Assembly: GCA_030039105.1 (NCBI GenBank)
Contig: JASHQO010000420.1
Span: 1-9,851, forward strand
DNA from: Xanthobacteraceae bacterium
GTDB taxonomy: Bacteria; Pseudomonadota; Alphaproteobacteria; Rhizobiales; Xanthobacteraceae
Reading direction: 5' to 3'
Length of the DNA stretch: 9,851 nt
A program made the position numbers and the translations under genes. This document shows positions 1-5,321 of the stretch, one piece after another. The first letter of the stretch is position 1. Every line of letters begins with the position of its first letter. The notes below the pieces were generated by a model, which was given only the letters and a program-made list of their open reading frames with translations, made no database searches and was not told the DNA's origin.

Positions 1-1
1 A

Positions 2-370
2 GCCGTGCAGACCGCGAAGGCCACCGACGTGATCGCCAGCCAGATCGCCGAAGTGCAATCATCGACGCAAAGCGCGGTGCGCGCCATCGGCAGCATTTCG
101 AGCCGCGTGCAGGACATCCAGCAGTTCACCGCGGCGATCGCATCGGCGGTCGAGCAACAGCACGCCTCGACCAGCCAGATCTCGTCCAACGTGGCGACCG
201 CGGCGGCCGGCACCAAGACGGTGGTCGCTGCGCTGCAGGAGGTATCCACCGCCAGCACCGACATGCGCAGCGCCGCCGGCACCGTACTGACCGCGTCACA
301 GTCGGTCGAGCAGGCCGCTCAAAGCCTGCGCAACAGCGTCGACGGCTTCTTACGCAAGGTCGCGGTGTAG
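2..370 (+). CDS. Methyl-accepting chemotaxis protein, C-terminal fragment (5' end outside window)
   Basis: This is the cytoplasmic signalling tail of a chemoreceptor, which relays ligand state to CheA/CheW and is methylated for adaptation. The frame is open from the first complete codon at base 2, so the GTG at base 5 is an internal valine and not a start. About 122 residues are visible, almost all helical and rich in Ala, Ser, Thr and Gln, with heptad character. The pieces QTAKATDVIASQIAEVQ, IASAVEQQHASTSQIS and NVATAAAGT match the descending arm and methylation-helix region of alphaproteobacterial receptors. The protein ends with FLRKVAV and has no NWETF-like pentapeptide for CheR/CheB tethering. 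The ligand-binding, membrane and HAMP parts lie outside the window. It is convergent with the glycosyltransferase gene, with seven bases between stop codons. The family call is firm; the ligand cannot be inferred. Confidence 0.93.
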   Translation, partial: AVQTAKATDVIASQIAEVQSSTQSAVRAIGSISSRVQDIQQFTAAIASAVEQQHASTSQISSNVATAAAGTKTVVAALQEVSTASTDMRSAAGTVLTASQSVEQAAQSLRNSVDGFLRKVAV

Positions 371-373
371 AGG

Positions 374-385
374 CGCGCTAGCGCG
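374..385. other. 12-bp perfect palindrome between convergent genes
   Basis: CGCGCTAGCGCG is a perfect palindrome. It lies just after the chemoreceptor stop codon and covers the stop codon of the minus-strand GT2 gene (378-380). It has no unpaired loop and no T-tract on either side, so it does not look like a standard intrinsic terminator. It could still fold as a small hairpin at both 3' ends, or be chance in GC-rich DNA. Confidence 0.35.
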
Positions 386-1067
386 ACGGCTCTATCGCCA
401 CCCGGGCGAACGTCGCGATGATTCTTGCGCCGGCCTCGATTGAGCCACGCAGGCTACCCGCCACCTTGGACTCTCCACCGATGCGGGACCGGTAGTCGAC
501 CGGGATTTCCGATACCCGCAGCCCGGCGCGCGCTACCCGCATCTGCATCTCCAGATTCCAGCCATAGGTCAGCTCGCGCATGGAAAGCTTGAGCAACGTG
601 TCGCGGCGGATGGCGCGGAACGCGCACATGTCGGTGTAGCGTACGCCGTAAAGGAGCCGCATCAGCGCGCCGGCGACATAACCGGCCAGAAGCTGATGCC
701 AGGCCATGCTGCCAGGCTCGCGCACGCCGCGGGCACGCGAGGCAATGACGAAGTCGGCCGTGCCGGCGCGAATCGGCGCCACCAGTGCGGCGATCGCCGC
801 CGGATCGTCGGCACCGTCGCCGTCCATGAACACGATGATGGCGCCGGCGGGCGCCGCTTCGGCGCCCTTGAGGCAGGCGAGCCCGTAGCCACGGCCGACC
901 GCGATCACTGCGGCGCCGGCGTTGCGCGCCTTTTCTGGCGTGCCATCCCTGCTGCCGCCGTCGACGACGATGACATGATCGACAACGTCGCGCGGCAGTT
1001 CCGCGACCGCGGTGGCGATCGATTCCGCCTCGTTGAAAGTGGGGATGACGACGACTACAGGCTCCAT
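378..1067 (-). CDS. Family 2 glycosyltransferase, DPM1-like (polyprenyl-phosphate sugar synthase type)
   Basis: This 229-residue GT-A fold enzyme probably transfers a sugar from a nucleotide-sugar, plausibly onto polyprenyl phosphate at the inner membrane face. The N-terminus VVVVIPTFNEAESI (residues 4-17) is the classical GT2 start, followed by HVIVVDGGSRDGT (31-43) and the metal/nucleotide site MDGDGADDP (81-89). Residues 145-155 (TDMCAFRAIRR), NLEMQ (171-175) and a GESK-type motif (198-201) match dolichyl-phosphate mannose synthase relatives. The length fits the short soluble class without a membrane anchor; the C-terminus could be amphipathic. The ATG at 1067 was chosen because the open frame upstream (to 1295) is only antiphase coding of the radical SAM gene and the conserved fold begins at residue 4. 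The gene overlaps that upstream gene by 13 bases, which suggests translational coupling. The family is sure; donor and acceptor are unknown. Confidence 0.9.
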   Translation of the reverse strand: MEPVVVVIPTFNEAESIATAVAELPRDVVDHVIVVDGGSRDGTPEKARNAGAAVIAVGRGYGLACLKGAEAAPAGAIIVFMDGDGADDPAAIAALVAPIRAGTADFVIASRARGVREPGSMAWHQLLAGYVAGALMRLLYGVRYTDMCAFRAIRRDTLLKLSMRELTYGWNLEMQMRVARAGLRVSEIPVDYRSRIGGESKVAGSLRGSIEAGARIIATFARVAIEPSR

Positions 1068-2128
1068 CGCAACCCGCAGCTCGCGCAAGCCTCCGGCGGC
1101 GTGTCGGACAGCAATGCCTTGCGGAAATCGCCGTAGTCCGGCCCGGTCCAGATTTCGCGCAAGGTCTGCTGCGTGGCGTCGCCCAGCGTGTAGTTCTCGT
1201 AGCCGCGCTGGGAGAACGGCGCGATGCAGCACGGTAACGCCCGGCCGTTGGCGGTGAAGTACATCACCGTCCAGGGCCTGCGGCACAGCGACCACGGCGA
1301 GCCGTTGTCATGGCGTTTCAGACTCATGCCTGGCTCGGCGGCTGCGCCCGAGGCGCTGAAGGTGACGCCGAGCGAGTTCGCTAGCGCGGTGGCGCGCTCG
1401 ATGTGCACTGCCTCTTCGCCGGACAACTGCTCGTAGAGTGCCTGATCCGGCCGCGCCATGCCGATGGCATTATCCTTGAAGAACACAAGGCGCTGCAGAT
1501 ACACCTCCTTGACTCCGGTCTCCGCGGCGACGCGGACGAAGTCCGCCAGCTCCTCGATGGTCTCGCGCAGGCCGGTCAGCCAAGCCGACACCCGCGGCTT
1601 TAGGTGACCCTCGCGCTCCTGCAGCTCGCGGAAGACGCGCACGTTTTTAAGGATGCGGTTGAAATAATTCTTGCCGCGGATGGCGCGATAGGACTTGGCA
1701 TTGGCGGCGTCGAACGAGACCCGCAATTCATCGAGGTCTGCTGCGATCAGTGCCCGGCCGTTCTTCTCGTTGAGCACGGTGCCGTTGGTGTTGAACAGCA
1801 CATAGGTGCCGCGGTCCTTCAGGTAGCGCACCATGCGCGGCAGATGCTTCACCAGCATCGGCTCGCCGACGCCGTGCAGCACGGCGCGATGCAGTTTCGG
1901 AATCTGGTCGACGATGGAAGTGAACAACTCCCAGCTCATATCGGCCGGAGGCTCGAGCTCCTCGTAGGTCCGCGGGCAGGTGGTGCACAGAAGATTGCAG
2001 CGGTTGGTCGTTTCCAGATACAGGCAGACCGGCTCGTGTTCAGGCCTTTCGCTTGCCGCCTCGACGCTCTCGAAGTAGCGCCTGGGATCAACCGCCTGTT
2101 TTGTCGCCGCAACCGACACTGTCTTCAT
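1055..2128 (-). CDS. Radical SAM protein with SPASM/twitch-like C-terminal domain
   Basis: This enzyme cleaves S-adenosylmethionine reductively to make a 5'-deoxyadenosyl radical. In the 357-residue form, the [4Fe-4S] motif CNLLCTTC gives Cys44, Cys48 and Cys51 in CX3CX2C spacing. HGVGEP (85-90) is the GGE-type SAM contact, and LFNTNGT (111-117) and LDELRVSFDA (132-141) are later strands of the TIM-barrel. The C-terminus carries Cys282 (LCRRPW), Cys300/Cys301 (PCC) and Cys348-x2-Cys351 (CASCG). These can bind one auxiliary cluster, which is fewer cysteines than a full two-cluster SPASM domain. The ATG at 2128 is preferred; a TTG at 2173 would give 372 residues and a TTGA overlap with the preceding stop, so it remains possible. 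The gene is sandwiched between two transferase genes. SPASM proteins act on peptides or small molecules; no precursor peptide gene is seen nearby, so a small-molecule or sugar substrate is inferred. Confidence 0.9.
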   Translation of the reverse strand: MKTVSVAATKQAVDPRRYFESVEAASERPEHEPVCLYLETTNRCNLLCTTCPRTYEELEPPADMSWELFTSIVDQIPKLHRAVLHGVGEPMLVKHLPRMVRYLKDRGTYVLFNTNGTVLNEKNGRALIAADLDELRVSFDAANAKSYRAIRGKNYFNRILKNVRVFRELQEREGHLKPRVSAWLTGLRETIEELADFVRVAAETGVKEVYLQRLVFFKDNAIGMARPDQALYEQLSGEEAVHIERATALANSLGVTFSASGAAAEPGMSLKRHDNGSPWSLCRRPWTVMYFTANGRALPCCIAPFSQRGYENYTLGDATQQTLREIWTGPDYGDFRKALLSDTPPEACASCGLRWSL

Positions 2129-2169
2129 CCCGATATTTTTGGTTTCGTGAATTGAGGCAGCGTCACCGC

Positions 2170-3012
2170 TCAAGCGCGCAACGGCTCGACTTCGAACAAT
2201 CCGGCGGTGCGGCGAACAAAGTCGCGATCACGCCATAAGCTGTTCATCAGTGCTGCGCTGTGAGCGGCATGACGCGGCGCGAGCCTGTCGGCAGCGGGAC
2301 GCCGCGCAAGGCTGCCGCCAATCTCGCCGTGCAGCCGGCTCAAGCCTTCGACATCGTCAACGTCGTACCAGACCGGCAGACGATGCACGTCGAGGCCGAT
2401 CTCGCGCGCCCGTTCCAGGGTCTGTCCGGCGACGCGCTCGGTGCTCCAGGCGATATCCGCGAACATGTGCCGAGGCGCGGTCTTGAGCCCGAGCAGATAA
2501 TAGCCGCCGTCACTGGAGGGGCCGAGCACGGCGCGGTCGCCGGGCTGCGCCAAGACTTCGGCGGTCTCGACCAACAGCGCGGTCGGCAGGGTCGGGCTGT
2601 CGGAGTTGAGAACAACGGCAGAGTCGTGGCCGGCGGCGAGAATATGCTCGATGGTGCGCAGCAAGCAGTCGCCGAAATTCGGCAACCACGCTTCGATCAG
2701 GCCGATCGCCGGCGGTAGGATGCGCTGGAAAAAATCATCCGATCCAGAAGGGCCAAAAGCGGCGTAGCCGGCGATGTCGGCTTCGCATGCGGCGGCCAGC
2801 ACATTCGCTGCGACGTCCTGCAGGAAGGCGGTGTTCAGCGCCGCTGCTTCGTCGAAGGTCAGCGGTGGCACGAGCCGGGTCTTGGCACGGCCCGGCGTCG
2901 ACGCCTTGGCCATGAACGCGATGCCGCAGCCCGAGGCTTTCGTCCTTATCGTCGGATGGGAAGCGCTGCTGACCGAAACAGATTTGCCATTCAATCGGTT
3001 CGCATGATCCAT
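2170..3012 (-). CDS. GT-A fold transferase, DUF2064 / TIGR04282 family (CofC/MobA-like)
   Basis: This 280-residue protein belongs to the CofC/MobA-like nucleotidyl- or glycosyltransferase group known as DUF2064. Members named TIGR04282 often accompany radical SAM proteins, and some are assigned to arsenosugar synthesis. The nucleotide-binding start GIAFMAKASTPGRAKTRL (30-47) carries the family's AK-x-PGR-x-KTRL signature. LNSDSPTLP (135-143) is the acidic metal-site strand, GPSSDGGYYLLGL (164-176) is the substrate loop, and WYDVDD (215-220) is the conserved C-terminal acidic motif. About 29 residues precede the fold and are unlike it, so the true start could be later, but no better ATG lies before the signature. 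GGGGG about nine bases before the ATG can serve as ribosome-binding site. It is the first gene of the cassette; its stop lies 41 bases before the chosen radical SAM ATG. The reaction is not predictable from sequence alone. Confidence 0.88.
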   Translation of the reverse strand: MDHANRLNGKSVSVSSASHPTIRTKASGCGIAFMAKASTPGRAKTRLVPPLTFDEAAALNTAFLQDVAANVLAAACEADIAGYAAFGPSGSDDFFQRILPPAIGLIEAWLPNFGDCLLRTIEHILAAGHDSAVVLNSDSPTLPTALLVETAEVLAQPGDRAVLGPSSDGGYYLLGLKTAPRHMFADIAWSTERVAGQTLERAREIGLDVHRLPVWYDVDDVEGLSRLHGEIGGSLARRPAADRLAPRHAAHSAALMNSLWRDRDFVRRTAGLFEVEPLRA

Positions 3013-3089
3013 GCGATGCCCCCAATGAAAACCGATGCAACCAGCACAGATTCAACCCGCCGCCGGCAAAGCGCCAATCACTTCCGCCA

Positions 3090-3147
3090 CACCAAGGACA
3101 AGTCGGCAAACACCAAAAAGTTATCCGCTTCACCAAGTCGTGATCGA
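3090..3147. promoter_or_regulatory. Three phased TTGGTG repeats upstream of the transferase/radical SAM cassette
   Basis: On the plus strand CACCAA (TTGGTG in the direction of the downstream gene) occurs at 3090-3095, 3111-3116 and 3131-3136. The starts are 21 and 20 bases apart, about two helical turns. Each copy is followed after seven bases by TC plus a GC-rich dinucleotide (TCGG, TCCG, TCGA), so a shared pattern CACCAA-N7-TC is visible. A weaker CGCCAA lies at 3072-3077. The array sits in the 136-base gap between the PRC-barrel gene stop and the DUF2064 gene start. It is a candidate operator; no regulator is recognisable in the window. Confidence 0.35.
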
Positions 3148-3148
3148 T

Positions 3149-3637
3149 CTAGTTTCGGGCGAGCGCGATTCGGATGGTCGCGTCATCCGGTAGCGCGGTC
3201 GCGCTGCCGGCCTGCCAGGTCGGCGCGGCGGCATAGTCGCCGCGCGCCATGTCGAGCGACGCGATCTGCCGGCCTTCGATGCCGACGGCCTCGATCGGCA
3301 CCGCGACCGGGCGGCCGAACCAGCCGAACCATCGGCTATAGGAGACGATGAGCACGATCTTGCCCTCGGGCGTACGCACGACTTGGCGAACATGACCAAG
3401 CGTCGAAGCGCCGTCGTCGAGCACCGGGAGCCCGACGAGAAAGCCAACCCGAACCGGCTGTGGAAAACGCTTGTTGAAGCGCTCAACCATCGGCATCGGC
3501 TTTTCGGCATCCTCCATGCCGGTCGGCGGCACCATGGCCTGAGCCAGCACAATCGGCGCATTCAAAGCGGGCGTCGTCGCCAGCGTCGGCAAAATCACAC
3601 CAACGACCAGGATCATTGCCGGGACCAGCATTTTCAT
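3149..3637 (-). CDS. Exported PRC-barrel-like protein
   Basis: This 162-residue protein has a clear Sec-type signal peptide: MKMLVPAMILVVGVILP forms the charged start and hydrophobic core, and VLAQA ending at residue 34 is a plausible signal peptidase I site. The mature part has VGFLVGLPVLDDGASTLGHV (64-83), followed by a basic VRQVVRTPEGKIVLIV strand and a VAVPIEAVGIEGRQ segment. This resembles the strand pattern of a PRC-barrel domain, a small beta-barrel used for binding RNA, photosynthetic reaction centres or envelope ligands. A strong Shine-Dalgarno GGAAGGA lies seven bases before the ATG, fixing the start. It is divergent from the cytochrome b gene, with 201 bases between start codons, and on the same strand as the transferase cassette 136 bases downstream. 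PRC-barrel is a fold-level guess from pattern; the role is unknown, possibly tied to the neighbouring periplasmic redox pair. Confidence 0.72.
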   Translation of the reverse strand: MKMLVPAMILVVGVILPTLATTPALNAPIVLAQAMVPPTGMEDAEKPMPMVERFNKRFPQPVRVGFLVGLPVLDDGASTLGHVRQVVRTPEGKIVLIVSYSRWFGWFGRPVAVPIEAVGIEGRQIASLDMARGDYAAAPTWQAGSATALPDDATIRIALARN

Positions 3638-3838
3638 CGCACGATCCTTCCGATCAAAAACGCCCCGCGAATTTGTGAAGCATTGTCACTTGCGAAGCAA
3701 TTTGAGCATCCGTAGGGTCCAGGCCCGCACGCGACCGGTCGGGCGAATCGGTCCAACGCCGCAAGCCTACCGTCGTTACTTCGTCGCCACGACTGCTTTG
3801 TGACTCTCTACACGTTCGACAATCGTGGACCGATCACC
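3638..3838. promoter_or_regulatory. Divergent intergenic region with repeats and dyads
   Basis: This 201-base gap must hold the promoters for the PRC-barrel-like gene (minus) and the cytochrome b/molybdoenzyme pair (plus). TTGTGAAGCA (3673-3682) and TTGCGAAGCA (3690-3699) are direct repeats with 9 of 10 matches and starts 17 bases apart. GTGA-N7-TCAC (3675-3689) and TTGC-GAA-GCAA (3690-3700) are small dyads inside the same AT-richer stretch. A weak sigma-70-like pair TTGCGA (3690-3695) and TAGGGT (3713-3718) with 17-base spacing could serve the plus strand. None of these matches a regulator site well enough to name one. Confidence 0.35.
3645..3651 (-). promoter_or_regulatory. Strong ribosome-binding site of the exported PRC-barrel-like gene
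   Basis: GGAAGGA on the minus strand, seven bases before the ATG at 3637. It is the best Shine-Dalgarno in the window and supports the assigned start. Confidence 0.75.
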
Positions 3839-4516
3839 ATGCCTGTCGTCAAATCAAAAACTCATGAGCGCCGCCTGCATCCGCTGCCGCTTCGCATCAT
3901 GCACTGGATCAACGCCATCGCGATCTTCATCATGATCGGCAGCGGCTGGAAGATTTACAACGACGACGTGATCCTCGGCTGGCTGCATTTCCCCGACGCG
4001 GTGGTGATCGGCAAGTGGGCGCAATACGGCCTGCAGTGGCATTTCTTCGGCATGTGGATCTTCGTCATCAACGGGCTTTGCTATCTGAGCTACGGCATCG
4101 CGACCGGCCGCTTTCGGCGAAAGCTGCTTCCGGTGTCGCTGCGCGCGATTCTTGCCACCGCCAACGATGCCCTGCACTTCCGCCTCGCCCACGACGACCT
4201 TACTCACTACAACGCCGTGCAGAAGATTCTCTATCTCGGCGTCATGGCAATCGGCATTTTGATCGTGATTTCAGGGCTGGCGCTGTGGAAGCCGGTGCAG
4301 TTCTCCGAGCTCGCCGCATTGTTCGGCAGCTTCCAGACCATCCGGATCGTGCACTTTCTGTGCATGGCGGCGATCGTCGGCTTCCTGCTCGTTCACATCT
4401 CGCTCGCCCTGCTGGTGCCACGGAGCCTCATCGCCATGATCAACGGCGGGCCGGCGGTGGATCGCGGCGTGGCGCGGGCCGCCGTCGCAGCGCCGGAAGC
4501 CGAACCTTCCCACTGA
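3839..4516 (+). CDS. Cytochrome b561-type membrane subunit, partner of the molybdoenzyme
   Basis: This 225-residue integral membrane di-heme cytochrome b belongs to the Ni,Fe-hydrogenase / formate dehydrogenase / thiosulfate reductase cytochrome b group (cytochrome b561-like fold). It passes electrons between the quinone pool and the periplasmic enzyme encoded next. Four hydrophobic helices lie near residues 20-37, 66-88, 130-150 and 170-193. Candidate heme ligands are His22 (RIMHWINA), His68 (LQWHFFGMW), His172 (IRIVHF) and His186 (LLVHISLA), placed in helices 1, 2 and 4 as expected. The C-terminus is an Ala/Pro-rich cytoplasmic tail. The ATG at 3839 is preferred over a GTG at 3800, because the extra 13 residues are not family-like and helix 1 follows the ATG at the usual distance. 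The stop is 13 bases from the next start, so the two genes are almost certainly co-transcribed. Confidence 0.88.
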   Translation: MPVVKSKTHERRLHPLPLRIMHWINAIAIFIMIGSGWKIYNDDVILGWLHFPDAVVIGKWAQYGLQWHFFGMWIFVINGLCYLSYGIATGRFRRKLLPVSLRAILATANDALHFRLAHDDLTHYNAVQKILYLGVMAIGILIVISGLALWKPVQFSELAALFGSFQTIRIVHFLCMAAIVGFLLVHISLALLVPRSLIAMINGGPAVDRGVARAAVAAPEAEPSH

Positions 4517-4529
4517 CGCAGGGACATAC

Positions 4530-5321
4530 ATGTCGACCAGAACGCGCATACCTTCGATTTTCCGCCCGCGCAAAGCAATCGACCAAAGCGTGCTGACGCA
4601 GCGCCGCGCCCCGATTCAGAAGATCGATCGCCGCAACGTGCTGCGTAGCGCCATCAGCCTCGGCGCCCTATCACTGTTGACTGGCTGCGACGTCAGCGAG
4701 GAGGACACGGTGCAGAAGGTGCTGCGCACGGTCTCGGCGTGGAACGACCGCGTGCAAGCGACGCTGTTCCGCCCCAATCACCTGGCGCCGACCTACGATG
4801 TTTCGCAGGTCGTCAAGCCGCCGCGCTTCAACGCCTATTACGACATCGAAGACGTCAAGCCGGTCGACGGCGCGACCTGGAGCCTCGAGCTCACCGGCCG
4901 TGTCGCCAACAAACAATCGTGGACTTTGCAGCATATCTATGCACTGCCCGAACAGGAAATCATCATCAAGCACATCTGCGTCGAGGGCTGGGACTATATC
5001 GGCCAATGGTCCGGCCCGAACCTGCGCGATTTCCTGCAGCGGGTCGGCGCCGACTTGACGGCGAGGTACGTCTATTTCATCTGCAACGACGACTACACTG
5101 AGAGCATCGACATGGCGACGGCGCTGCACCCACAGACCATCCTCGCCACCAAATATGCCGGCGAGCCGCTCGCCGACCCATTCGGCTTTCCGATGCGGCT
5201 ACGCACCTCGACTAAGCTCGGCTATAAGAACGCCAAGTGGGTCAAAGCGATCGAAGTCAGCAACGATTTCCGCGAGACGTTCTGGAGCAAGCAGGGCTTC
5301 AACTGGTTTGCGGGGATTTAG
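4530..5321 (+). CDS. Molybdopterin-dependent oxidoreductase, sulfite-oxidase fold, Tat lipoprotein
   Basis: This 263-residue periplasmic oxidoreductase binds a molybdenum-molybdopterin cofactor through a sulfite oxidase/MsrP-like domain. The Mo-ligating cysteine is Cys150 in IKHICVEGWDYIGQWSG (146-162). The C-terminal part has FGFPMRLRTSTKLGYKNAKWV (218-238), the cofactor-contact segment typical of this family, and ends with QGFNWFAGI. The N-terminus has an unusually long cytoplasmic lead of about 32 residues, then DRRNVLR (33-39), a Tat twin-arginine motif, a short hydrophobic core and the lipobox LLTGC (Cys53). Export folded via Tat and lipid anchoring are therefore likely. The ATG at 4530 is preceded by AGGGA. 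It follows the cytochrome b gene closely, which supports electron exchange with it. The genuine substrate (sulfite, a sulfoxide or another) cannot be read from sequence. The stop overlaps the convergent gene by four bases. Confidence 0.9.
   Translation: MSTRTRIPSIFRPRKAIDQSVLTQRRAPIQKIDRRNVLRSAISLGALSLLTGCDVSEEDTVQKVLRTVSAWNDRVQATLFRPNHLAPTYDVSQVVKPPRFNAYYDIEDVKPVDGATWSLELTGRVANKQSWTLQHIYALPEQEIIIKHICVEGWDYIGQWSGPNLRDFLQRVGADLTARYVYFICNDDYTESIDMATALHPQTILATKYAGEPLADPFGFPMRLRTSTKLGYKNAKWVKAIEVSNDFRETFWSKQGFNWFAGI

Noticed and set aside
1068..1295. N-terminal extension of the GT2 gene to an upstream start at 1295 (305 aa)
   Set aside because: The extra 76 residues are Arg/His-rich, lie inside the radical SAM gene in another frame, and precede a GT2 fold that already begins at the ATG at 1067.
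1604..2155. Plus-strand open frame of 183 residues opposite the radical SAM gene
   Set aside because: Antisense frame kept open by GC-rich codon bias; no domain pattern, while the minus strand carries clear catalytic motifs.
378..3012. Calling the cassette an arsenosugar biosynthesis cluster
   Set aside because: Only the DUF2064 member fits. There is no arsM, the GT2 looks DPM1-like rather than TIGR04283-like, and the radical SAM protein ends in a SPASM-like cysteine set rather than the ArsS C-terminal domain.
2735..3136. Minus-strand frame of 133 residues beginning MVKRITFWCLPTCPWCGG
   Set aside because: The CxxC-like start is eye-catching, but most of the frame overlaps the DUF2064 gene out of phase and turns Arg-rich; no ribosome-binding site was seen.
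3675..3689. CRP/FNR site in the divergent promoter
   Set aside because: TGTGA-N7-TCAC has the wrong spacing for CRP (N6) and does not match the FNR core TTGAT-N4-ATCAA.
3800..3838. GTG start at 3800 for the cytochrome b gene
   Set aside because: The 13 added residues are not family-like and there is no ribosome-binding site; the ATG at 3839 gives the usual distance to helix 1.
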